Shown here: positions 33,173-41,364 of the stretch, piece by piece
Position numbering within the stretch: the stretch's first letter is position 1
How the letters are laid out: every line of letters starts with the position of its first letter
Source of the DNA: Actinoplanes octamycinicus
GTDB taxonomy: Bacteria > Actinomycetota > Actinomycetes > Mycobacteriales > Micromonosporaceae
Length of the DNA stretch: 64,000 nucleotides
Direction: 5' to 3'
Assembly (NCBI RefSeq): GCF_014205225.1
Contig: NZ_JACHNB010000001.1
Location: 6,305,501 to 6,369,500, forward strand
Position numbers and translations under genes: made by a program
The notes under the pieces: generated by a model
Database searches by the model: none
Told to the model about the DNA's origin: nothing
What the model saw: only the letters and a program-made list of their open reading frames with translations

Positions 33173-34468
33173 GTGCCCACCATGGTTGTCTGTGGTGTGT
33201 GGCCGGACCGTCGTCTCCTGTCAGCGCCCTCCCCGGTGAGACCGTCTCGCCGGCTGGTGCGGGCCGCCCCGGTCCTGGCCGTGGTCATCGTCGCCGCCGC
33301 CGTGGCCGGGGCCGCGGCCTGGGCGAACGTCCCGGCGAAGCTGAGCTTCCACGGCGGGTTCGTGGATCTCTCCGTCTACCGGTACGGCGGCCGCCTGGCA
33401 GTCGACGGCCTGCCGCTCTACGGCTCCCGGGACCCGGCCACCCACCTGCGCTTCACCTACCCGCCCTTCGCCGCGGTGGCGATGGCGCCGCTGGCGTGGC
33501 TGCCGCTCTGGCTGGCCACGGCGTTGTGGACCGCCGCGTCGGTGGGCGCGCTGGCCGCGGTGATCGCGCTGGTCCTCCGGTCGCTGCGCGGCACCGCTCC
33601 CGGCTCGCTGGTCGCCCTGCTCACCCTGGCCGCGCTCACCCTCGAACCGGTCTGGCAGAACCTCACCTTCGGCCAGATCAACCTGCTGCTGATGCTCGCC
33701 GTGCTCGTCGACCTGGTGCACCCGGACCGGCGCTGGTCCGGCGTCCTGGTCGGCATCGCGGCGGGCGTGAAGCTGACCCCGCTGCTGTTCGTCGTGCTGC
33801 TGTTCCTCGTCGGCCGGCGCCGGACGGCGGCGCGAGCGCTGCTGGCCTTCGCCGGCACCGTCGCGATCGGGTTCGCCGTGCTGCCCGGCGCGGCGCGCAC
33901 GTACTGGACCGAGGACCTGGTCCGGGCCGGCCGGGTAGGCCCTCCGGAGCTGGCCCACAACCAGTCGGTTTTCGGTACGCTCACCCGCCTGCTCGACCAT
34001 CCGCCGGCGACGCCGCTGTGGCTCGCCGTGGCCGGGCCGCTCGCCGTGGCGGTGGTGGCCGTCGCCGCCGTCTGCTGGCGCCGCGGCGACCGGGTGCTCG
34101 GCACCGGGCTGGCCGCCCTGGCCATGTTGCTCGCCTCGCCCATCTCCTGGTCCCACCACTGGGTGTGGGCCGTGCCGATCGGACTGGCGCTGGGGGAGCG
34201 CAGCCGGATCGCGAGCATCCTGTGGACCGCGACCTTCCTGACCCGCCCGTTCGTCTGGCCGCCTTGGGGCCAGCGCCGCGAGTACGAGTGGGCCCCGATC
34301 GAACACCTCCCGGGCAACGCCTACCTGCTCGCCGCCCTGATCCTCACCTTGTGGACGGCGGTGCGGCTCGGTCGCCCGGCAAAGAGCGGACCAACCAAAG
34401 TTGTAGGCGGCCCCGACCGGAGAGGGCGCGGTCCGTTCCTGCGGTCCGATGTGGCGCGGTGCCGGTAG
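33173..34468 (+). CDS. GT87-family membrane mannosyltransferase-like protein
   Basis: Integral membrane glycosyltransferase, 431 aa, about nine to ten helices. The GT87/DUF2029 family signature is complete: DLSVYRYGGRLAVDGLPLY near the N-terminus (with the catalytic Asp), FTYPPF, FGQINLLLM, GVKLTPLLF, HNQSVFG and SPISWSHHWVW. Family members use polyprenyl-phosphate mannose or arabinose outside the membrane. The start is uncertain: GTG 33173 has GGGGGAA upstream, while GTG 33236 is possible. The C-terminal 30 residues are hydrophilic and Arg-rich. Confidence 0.85.
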   Translation: MPTMVVCGVWPDRRLLSAPSPVRPSRRLVRAAPVLAVVIVAAAVAGAAAWANVPAKLSFHGGFVDLSVYRYGGRLAVDGLPLYGSRDPATHLRFTYPPFAAVAMAPLAWLPLWLATALWTAASVGALAAVIALVLRSLRGTAPGSLVALLTLAALTLEPVWQNLTFGQINLLLMLAVLVDLVHPDRRWSGVLVGIAAGVKLTPLLFVVLLFLVGRRRTAARALLAFAGTVAIGFAVLPGAARTYWTEDLVRAGRVGPPELAHNQSVFGTLTRLLDHPPATPLWLAVAGPLAVAVVAVAAVCWRRGDRVLGTGLAALAMLLASPISWSHHWVWAVPIGLALGERSRIASILWTATFLTRPFVWPPWGQRREYEWAPIEHLPGNAYLLAALILTLWTAVRLGRPAKSGPTKVVGGPDRRGRGPFLRSDVARCR

Positions 34469-34485
34469 CCGAGATGCTCATCGGC

Positions 34486-34899
34486 ATGACGAACCAGATG
34501 CAGACCACCGCTTTCGGTACGACCGGCCGGACCGCCCGCCTGATCACCATCGGCGCTGCCACGACGGCCGTGCTGGTGCAGTGGACGAGCAACGAACTGT
34601 GGGCCGACACCCCGCTGACCGTCGTGCGGGGCGGCGCCACCCAGCACCTCGGCGCGGGCGCGGTCACCGTCACCGCCCTGGTTGCCGGGCTGGCCGCCTG
34701 GGGCCTGCTCGCCGTGCTCGAACGCACCACCCGCCGCCCGGTCCGCGCCTTCCGGATCATCGCCACGGTCGGGCTGCTGCTGTCGCTGGCCGGGCCGCTC
34801 GGCAGCGGCGCGGACCCGCAGTCGACGACGACCCTGCTGGCCATGCACACCACCGTCGCCGCCGCCCTGATCCTCGGGCTGCCCCGCCGTCACTGCTGA
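34486..34899 (+). CDS. DUF6069-type four-helix membrane protein
   Basis: Membrane protein of 137 aa with four helices (about 17-35, 60-80, 88-106 and 112-130). The NELWADTPLTV loop and final MHTTVAAALILGLPR helix resemble the actinobacterial DUF6069 family. The start ATG at 34486 could be 34474. Function unknown. Confidence 0.65.
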   Translation: MTNQMQTTAFGTTGRTARLITIGAATTAVLVQWTSNELWADTPLTVVRGGATQHLGAGAVTVTALVAGLAAWGLLAVLERTTRRPVRAFRIIATVGLLLSLAGPLGSGADPQSTTTLLAMHTTVAAALILGLPRRHC

Positions 34900-35102
34900 T
34901 CCGGTACGCCGGGCGTACCGGTACTGTGGGGTGCGGTCCTGATCCGCGAGGCCGGGCCGATCCTGTCCACGCCCGGAGACCAGACTGCCGTAGTGATCAT
35001 CATTGTTCTTGCGGGGCGCCGCCCGACACGCGCCGCCGCCGGTCCACAGCACGGCATCGTCGCAGCGGGGGCCGGTGTCCGCCGACCGCGCCGTGCAGTG
35101 GC

Positions 35103-35366
35103 ATGACCTCCTCCTCCCCGCGATCCGGGCGAGACCGTCCGGCGGCGCCGCGCCGCCGGACCGGGCCGCGGATGCCGATGTACCGGGCGGTCCTCGCGCT
35201 CGGCCTGCTGTCGGCGGGACCGCCGCTGGTGATCCATGACGGCTGGGCCGGCGCGGTTCCGGCGGCGGCCGCGGCCGGCTACGCCGTCTTCCTGCTCGGC
35301 GGCAAACGGTGGCCGCGCCTGTCCCGGCGCCGCAAACCCGCTGCCCGCGGCGGCGACCAGGACTGA
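35103..35366 (+). CDS. small two-helix membrane protein
   Basis: Possible 87-aa protein: an Arg/Pro-rich N-terminus, then two hydrophobic segments (YRAVLALGLLSAGPPLVI and AVPAAAAAGYAVFLLGG) and a basic tail. An internal ATG at 35173 would give a shorter product starting just before the first helix, which may be the true start. No family recognised and no clear ribosome site; the gap before it (34900-35102) shows no other gene. Confidence 0.4.
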   Translation: MTSSSPRSGRDRPAAPRRRTGPRMPMYRAVLALGLLSAGPPLVIHDGWAGAVPAAAAAGYAVFLLGGKRWPRLSRRRKPAARGGDQD

Positions 35367-35379
35367 TCAGCTCGGGTGA

Positions 35380-36720
35380 TCACGAGGCCGCGGTGCGCTG
35401 GAAGGCGAGGACCGCGCCCGGATGCTCGAGCTTCGTCGTGGGCTTTCCGTTCCGGCCGAGGGCGCTGCCGGCGGGATCGGTGGCGACGAAGACGGTGCGG
35501 CCGTCCGGGCTGATCGCGACGTCGCGGTAACGGTCGACGGTGCGCAGCTCGGGGATCGGATCGGTGTGCCGGCCGAGCGGGATCCGGTACACGGTGCCGT
35601 CCTTGAGGGCCGGCATCAGCAGCGATCCGCGCCAGCCCGGGATGCCGGGCGCGTCGTAGAAGTCGAGGCTCGACGGTGCCACCGTGGGCCAGCACATGTT
35701 CAGGTCGTCGGCGCATCGCCGGTCACGGAAGTCGTGTCCGTCCGGCACGGTGCCCACCGTCAAGAGCGGTTCGGTGTACGCCACGCTGCTGAAACTCGTC
35801 TCGGAGTGGGTGGGCACCGAGGGCGGGACGGTGTAGTCGCTGTAGGTCAGCGACGAGCAGGGGACCGGCGCGGAGGCCGACCAGTCGGCGTACCGGTAGG
35901 CCTGGTCGTCGCGACGCCCGGCGACCCGCGGCCAGCCGTAATCACCGCCCGCCCGGATCTCGTTGATCTCGTCGTCGGTCTTCGGCCCCTGCTCGCTGGC
36001 GTACAGGCGGCCGCGCCCGAAGACCAGGCCCTGCGCGTTGCGGTGCCCATAGGACCAGACATGCGTCCGTACGCCGCCGAGCACCGGGTTGTCCGCCGGG
36101 ACCGAGCCGTCGCGTTCCAGCCGCAGGACCTTTCCCTGGTACGCCGACCGGTCCCGGGCGTCGGCCGGCAGGTCCCGGGCCCGGTTGCGCAGGCAGAACC
36201 GGTCGAACTGATTGTTCCCCTGGTCGCCGATCGTGTAGTACAGCTTGTCGTCGGGGCCGAGCACGAGCCGCCCGGAGTCGTGGTCGGGACTGGCCGGCAG
36301 CCCGGTCAGCAGGTCGGCTCGGTGACGTAGCGTGCCGGTCGTGACGTCGTACCGGAAATTGGCGATTTTGAATCTCTCGGCGATCGCCGGGGACGGATCG
36401 CTGTCGTAGCTGTAGGCGAGGTAGACGTCCGGCAGGCGCAGGGCCATGCCGAGCAGCCCGTCCTGGCTGCGGTCGCCGCCGATCGCCTCGGTGACGGTGG
36501 CCGCGACCTTGGTCGTGCCGGTCGCCGGGTCGATCCGGAGCACCCGGTGGCCGGCGCGCTCGGTCACCCAGAGCCATCCGTCCGGACCGGTCAGGATCTC
36601 CCACGGGTTGCGCAGGCCGGACGCGAGCACGCGCGGCGTGAAGCCGGCTGCGGCGGGCGCCGCGGTCGAGCAGGTCAGCAGGACGGTGACGGCGACCGCG
36701 GCAACCAGGAGTCTGCGCAC
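35380..36720 (-). CDS. soluble PQQ glucose dehydrogenase-like enzyme
   Basis: Secreted quinoprotein dehydrogenase of 446 aa with a signal peptide (1-25). It matches the Acinetobacter soluble glucose dehydrogenase pattern rather than the wider sugar dehydrogenase group. It has HDSGRLVLG with the catalytic-base His, YYTIGDQG, GKVLRLERDGS, GHRNAQGLV with the PQQ-contacting Arg-Asn, EQGPKTDDEIN with the calcium site, and GGDYGWPRVAG. It oxidises an aldose or similar sugar outside the cell using PQQ and Ca2+. No PQQ biosynthesis gene is in the window, so the cofactor must come from elsewhere in the genome or the environment. Confidence 0.87.
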   Translation of the reverse strand: MRRLLVAAVAVTVLLTCSTAAPAAAGFTPRVLASGLRNPWEILTGPDGWLWVTERAGHRVLRIDPATGTTKVAATVTEAIGGDRSQDGLLGMALRLPDVYLAYSYDSDPSPAIAERFKIANFRYDVTTGTLRHRADLLTGLPASPDHDSGRLVLGPDDKLYYTIGDQGNNQFDRFCLRNRARDLPADARDRSAYQGKVLRLERDGSVPADNPVLGGVRTHVWSYGHRNAQGLVFGRGRLYASEQGPKTDDEINEIRAGGDYGWPRVAGRRDDQAYRYADWSASAPVPCSSLTYSDYTVPPSVPTHSETSFSSVAYTEPLLTVGTVPDGHDFRDRRCADDLNMCWPTVAPSSLDFYDAPGIPGWRGSLLMPALKDGTVYRIPLGRHTDPIPELRTVDRYRDVAISPDGRTVFVATDPAGSALGRNGKPTTKLEHPGAVLAFQRTAAS

Positions 36721-36863
36721 GCGGCGGGCATACCCGCGATCCGGCCGGCCAAGCAGCCATTTACCTGGGCGTTCGCCAAGAACTCGGGCCCGATTGTCAT
36801 AACCTGGTATGGATTGCCCCTTCGCCGAGGCCGGTCCGCCCGCCCGGCGGGACTGAGGTTTCG

Positions 36864-39800
36864 ATGGCGCAGATCCTGGTGACGTCGCTGTTCGCGCTGA
36901 TCATGGCGTGGGTGTCCTGGCGATACCTGCGGCGCCGTGATCCGCTGATGCGCGACGTGATGTGGATGTTCTCCTCGGTCGCGATGCTGTTCGTGCTCGG
37001 CCTGGTCCGCCTCTTCGTGGGGACGCCGCCGCGCTCGGTACTGATGCTGGCGATCGCCCTGTTGCTGGCCAAGCCGCTGTTCAGCCTGCGGCTGGCGAGC
37101 CGGCTACGGCCGTTGCGCTCCTGGTGGTGGCCGTCGGCGCTGGCCGGATGGGCGGTGACCGCGGTGCCGGTCCTGGTGTCGGCCACCCGGCCGCTGCCCC
37201 GGCCCGCGGTGTGGCCCGCGGTGACCGTTTTCTTTGCCGTCGAGACGCTCGCGGCCTGGCTGCTGGGTGCGGAGGCACAGCGCCGGGGCGGCGCGGCCCG
37301 GGCCCGCCTGCGGTGCGCCGCCGCCGGCACCGGCGTGTTCGGCGCCGCACTGCTGATCTCCGCCGCCGATCGTGCCGTCGCGGCGCGCGTCCTCGCCGTG
37401 GTGTCCGGCCTGCTGTACCTCATGGCGTTCGTGCCGCCCCGCTCGCTGCGCCGGATGTGGGCGCAGGGCGCCACCCACGCGGTGATCCGCCGGCTGCTCG
37501 CCGTGCCCGCGAACGAGTCCAACCGGACGTGGCAGAGCTACTGTCAGGACGCCGCCGCGGTGCTCGGCGCGGATGCCGTCGTGGTGCTGATGACCGACGC
37601 CGACGACCGGGTGCGGGTGGCCGGCTGCGGCGGACCGCCGCCGGTCCAGCGGGAATGGACCCGGGCGGAACTCGCCGAACTGCTGGCCGCCGGCGACACG
37701 ATCGACGCACTGGCGGGCTGGACCCACCCGCCCGGGCTGGCGGTCACGCTCGCGCACGAGACCGAGACCCGGTACGTGACCGTGGCGCCGGTGCCCGCCT
37801 CGGCCCGACCCGGTGCGCTGGTGCTGCTCAGCCGCTACCGCAGCCTCTTCGCCGAGGACGACGTCGCCGCCTTCACCGAACTGGCCGGTCACGCCGCGGC
37901 GCTCGCGGACCGGGCCCGCACGCTCGCCGAACGGGAAAGCCTCGCGGTGATCGTGGACTCCTCGCACGACGCCATCGTCAGCAAGAACCTGGACGGGACG
38001 ATCACCAGCTGGAACAGCGGCGCCGCCGACCTCTACGGCTACCGCCCGGAGGAGATCGTCGGCCGGTCCGCCGCCATCCTCTTCCCACCCGGGCGGCGGG
38101 ACGCCGAAGAGCAGTACATGCTCCGCATCGCCACGGGGGAGCGGATCGACCAGCAGCGGGTCGAACGCTGCCGCAAGGACGGCACCACGATCACCGTCGC
38201 CCTGACGTTGTCACCGATCACCGGCCCGGACGGCAGGATCGTGGGCGTCGCGTCGGTGTCGCGCGACATCACCGAACGCGAACGTGCCGAGGCCATGTTC
38301 GAAGGTCTGCTGGAAGCGGCACCCGACGCGATCATCGGGGTCACCCGGGACGGCACCGTCACGCTGATCAACGCCCAGGCCGAACGCCTGTTCGGCTACC
38401 GGCGGGAGGAGCTGCTGGGCCGGTCGGTCGAGGTCCTCGTCCCGGAACGGTTCCGGGCCGGTCACTCCCGCCACCGCGACGGCTACTTCGCCCATCCCCG
38501 GATCCGGCCGATGGGCGCCGGGGCGGCACTGGCCGCCGTCCGCAAGGACGGCACCGAGTTCCCCGCCGAGATCAGCCTCTCCTCGGTCGACACCGACCAC
38601 GGCATGATCGTCACCACGGCCATCCGGGACGTCACCGACCGCCTCATCGCCCAGGCCGAACGGGAACGCCTGATCGGCCAGGCCGAACGCGATGCCAGCG
38701 AACGCCGCATGCAGCACACCCGCCGGCTGGAGAGCCTCGGCCAGCTCGCCGGTGGCGTCGCCCACGACTTCAACAACATCCTCGCGGTGATCAGCAATTA
38801 CGCCGAGATGATCGCGGAGACCCTGGACACGCCGAACCCCGGTCCCGACGACCTGGCCGAGGCCCGCACCGACATCGGCCAGATCAGCCGCGCCGCGGAA
38901 CGCGCCGCCCAGCTGACCAAGCAGCTGCTCGCCTTCGGCCGCCGCGACATCACCCAGGCCGAAGTCCTCGACCTCAACCACGTCATCGGCGACGTCGAGC
39001 AGATGCTGCGCCGCACCCTCGGCGAACACATCCACCTGATCACCACCCCGCACCGCGACCTGTGGCCGGTCTACGCCGACGCCGGCCAGATCGAGCAGAT
39101 CCTGGTCAATCTCGCCGTGAACGCCCGCGACGCGATGCCTGGCGGCGGCACCCTGTCCATCGACACCACCAACGCCGAGATCGACGACGACGACCTCACC
39201 GGCTCGCCGCTGGCCGCCGGCCGCTACGTGCGCATCCGGGTCAGCGACACCGGCAGCGGCATGCCACCCGAGGTGATCGAACGCGCCTTCGAACCGTTCT
39301 ACACCACCAAACCCAAAGGCTCCGGCACCGGCCTGGGCCTGGCCACCGTCTACGGCATCGCCACCGCCGCCGGCGGCGACGTCCGCCTGTACTCCGAGAA
39401 CGGCATCGGCACCACCGTCACCGTCATCCTGCCCGCCGCCGACGCCGCCACCGGCCATCCCGCCATCAGCACCGAACCGGCGGCGGCGCCGGTGCCCGGC
39501 ACCGCACCGCACGAGACGATCCTGATGGCCGAGGACGAGGACGACCTGCGGGTGACCACCGGCCGCATCCTCACCCGCGCCGGTTACCGCGTCCTCATCG
39601 CCAGCGGCGGCGACCAGGCCCTGCACCTCGCGAGCACGCACGAGGGGCCGATCGACCTGCTCCTCACCGACGTGATCATGCCCAAGATGACCGGCAACGA
39701 ACTCGCCGCCCGCCTGCGCGCCCTGCGTCCCGACCTCCCCGTGCTCTACATGTCCGGCTACGCCGAACCGGTCCTCGCCGAGAACGGCACCCTGCCCGAG

Positions 39801-39896
39801 GGCGTCACCATCGTCGAGAAGCCCTTCACCAGCCGGGACCTGCTCACCCGGGTCCACAACGTCCTGCATCAGCGCACCACCGCCAGCCCTCGCTGA
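36864..39896 (+). CDS. membrane hybrid histidine kinase (GAF?-PAS-PAS-HK-REC)
   Basis: Hybrid sensor kinase of 1010 aa. About seven to eight membrane helices (1-205), a GAF-like domain (210-345) and two PAS domains (about 345-465 and 475-590) come first. The phosphoacceptor helix has GGVAHDFNNIL (His about 633), with the ATPase domain having NLAVNARDAM, DTGSGM and GTGLGLATVYG. The C-terminal receiver (about 890-1005) has phosphoacceptor Asp about 936 in LLLTDVIMPKM and the KPF lysine. The ATG at 36864 follows GAGG. The internal receiver suggests a phosphorelay with an output protein not obvious nearby. Confidence 0.9.
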   Translation: MAQILVTSLFALIMAWVSWRYLRRRDPLMRDVMWMFSSVAMLFVLGLVRLFVGTPPRSVLMLAIALLLAKPLFSLRLASRLRPLRSWWWPSALAGWAVTAVPVLVSATRPLPRPAVWPAVTVFFAVETLAAWLLGAEAQRRGGAARARLRCAAAGTGVFGAALLISAADRAVAARVLAVVSGLLYLMAFVPPRSLRRMWAQGATHAVIRRLLAVPANESNRTWQSYCQDAAAVLGADAVVVLMTDADDRVRVAGCGGPPPVQREWTRAELAELLAAGDTIDALAGWTHPPGLAVTLAHETETRYVTVAPVPASARPGALVLLSRYRSLFAEDDVAAFTELAGHAAALADRARTLAERESLAVIVDSSHDAIVSKNLDGTITSWNSGAADLYGYRPEEIVGRSAAILFPPGRRDAEEQYMLRIATGERIDQQRVERCRKDGTTITVALTLSPITGPDGRIVGVASVSRDITERERAEAMFEGLLEAAPDAIIGVTRDGTVTLINAQAERLFGYRREELLGRSVEVLVPERFRAGHSRHRDGYFAHPRIRPMGAGAALAAVRKDGTEFPAEISLSSVDTDHGMIVTTAIRDVTDRLIAQAERERLIGQAERDASERRMQHTRRLESLGQLAGGVAHDFNNILAVISNYAEMIAETLDTPNPGPDDLAEARTDIGQISRAAERAAQLTKQLLAFGRRDITQAEVLDLNHVIGDVEQMLRRTLGEHIHLITTPHRDLWPVYADAGQIEQILVNLAVNARDAMPGGGTLSIDTTNAEIDDDDLTGSPLAAGRYVRIRVSDTGSGMPPEVIERAFEPFYTTKPKGSGTGLGLATVYGIATAAGGDVRLYSENGIGTTVTVILPAADAATGHPAISTEPAAAPVPGTAPHETILMAEDEDDLRVTTGRILTRAGYRVLIASGGDQALHLASTHEGPIDLLLTDVIMPKMTGNELAARLRALRPDLPVLYMSGYAEPVLAENGTLPEGVTIVEKPFTSRDLLTRVHNVLHQRTTASPR

Positions 39897-39916
39897 CCGC
39901 GGCGGGCCAGCACTGA

Positions 39917-41143
39917 TCAGCTGGGGACGGGCAGGACGACGCAGACGGTGGTGCCGCCGCCCGGCGTCTCACCGAACTCCAATCGGCCACCGTGCGCGTA
40001 GGTGATGCGGGCGCACGTCGACAGCCCGATCCCGAAGCCGGCCGCGCCGGTCGGGTCGAGCCGGGTGAACGGCTCCAGGATCACCTCGCGCTGGTCGGCG
40101 GGGATGCCGATGCCGTTGTCCGCGACGCACACCCGGAGGCAGTCGTCACCGGTGCGGGCGCCGACGCTGACCTGGCAGGGGCGCTGCGGGTGGCGGTACT
40201 TGACCGCGTTGCCGATCAGGTTCTGCAGCAGGATGCGCCACTGCGTCACCTCGCCGGTGACCACGGGCAGCGCTCCCACGGTGAGGTCGGCGCCGGCTTC
40301 CTTGATCGGTACGGCGAGATCCTCGATCACCTCGCGGGCGACCTCGGCCAGGTCGACGTCCACCCGATGGCCGGCGGCGTCGGTGGTGGCCTGCCGCAGC
40401 ACGTCGTCGATGAGCTGAGTCATCCGCTGGGCGGACGAGGCGACGCGCTCGGTGCACCAGCGGGCGTCCGCGTCGCCGGCGACCGCGGGCAGTGACCGGA
40501 GCTCGGCGGCGCAGGCCAGCACACCGGTCAGCGGGCTGCTCAGGTCATGGGCGACCTGGGCGGCGAAATGGCGCAGCGTGGCGTTGGTCTGCTCCAGCGC
40601 GATCCGGGTGCGCTGTTGCTCCTGAAGCAGGTCGGCGACGAGGAACCCGTGGCGGCGCAGCTCCAGCACGTCGACGGCCAAGCGCCCGAGACGTTGCAGA
40701 CCCTGCTTCTGCTGCTCGGTCAGCTGCCGCGGGACCTGGTCGAACACGCACAGCGTGCCGAGCACGAACCCGTCGGGCGTGCAGAGCCGGCAGGAGCCGT
40801 AGAACCGGAACCGCTGGAACTTCCCGGTGACGAACGGATTCTCGGCGAACCGCTCGTCCAGCCGGGCGTCCTCGATGAAGGTCGGCTCCGGATTCACCAG
40901 GGCGACGGAGCACATCGACTCGTCGCGCCGGCAGGCGTCCACCTCGATGCCGATCGCGGCGATCTGCTGCTGCCGATCGGCGTCCAGCACGAACAGCACC
41001 GCGATCGGCACCTCGCACAGCTGTGCGGCCAGCTCCACCACGGTCTGGAGATCCGGCTCCTTCGGCCCGTCGAGCAGCCGGTACCGGGCGAGGGCCGCCG
41101 CCTGCCGCTCGATCGTCTCGGCGGGCATGGTGCCGGGCGTCAT
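39917..41143 (-). CDS. GAF-domain histidine kinase
   Basis: Soluble sensor kinase of 408 aa. The N-terminal GAF domain (about 20-165) contains the PIAVLFVLDADRQQQIAA-like and FRFYGSCRLCTPDGFVLGTLCVFD-like segments typical of this large family. The kinase core has the phosphoacceptor region QVAHDLSSPL (His about 200) and ATPase boxes NLIGNAVKY, DNGIGIP and GFGIGLSTC. The ATG at 41143 has an excellent GGAGGTGA ribosome site, so an upstream frame extension is rejected. It is convergent with the hybrid kinase; no cognate response regulator is adjacent. Confidence 0.88.
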   Translation of the reverse strand: MTPGTMPAETIERQAAALARYRLLDGPKEPDLQTVVELAAQLCEVPIAVLFVLDADRQQQIAAIGIEVDACRRDESMCSVALVNPEPTFIEDARLDERFAENPFVTGKFQRFRFYGSCRLCTPDGFVLGTLCVFDQVPRQLTEQQKQGLQRLGRLAVDVLELRRHGFLVADLLQEQQRTRIALEQTNATLRHFAAQVAHDLSSPLTGVLACAAELRSLPAVAGDADARWCTERVASSAQRMTQLIDDVLRQATTDAAGHRVDVDLAEVAREVIEDLAVPIKEAGADLTVGALPVVTGEVTQWRILLQNLIGNAVKYRHPQRPCQVSVGARTGDDCLRVCVADNGIGIPADQREVILEPFTRLDPTGAAGFGIGLSTCARITYAHGGRLEFGETPGGGTTVCVVLPVPS

Positions 41144-41364
41144 GGGACTCACCTCCGCCCGCGAGCGCCTGTGCGTCGCTGTACCGCATTCACCGTATCG
41201 GCCGGTGACGCCGCTGGTGAGCCGAACGACCGCAACGGTCACCCGTCACGGGTGACGACCCGGTGCGCGGGCGCGGGGATCATCGGGCCTGCGGGGAGCC
41301 ATGCGGCCGGGTCTCACCTCCGGGCGGCGAGCCGCTGAGTCGCGACTTCCGACGAGGGGAACCG

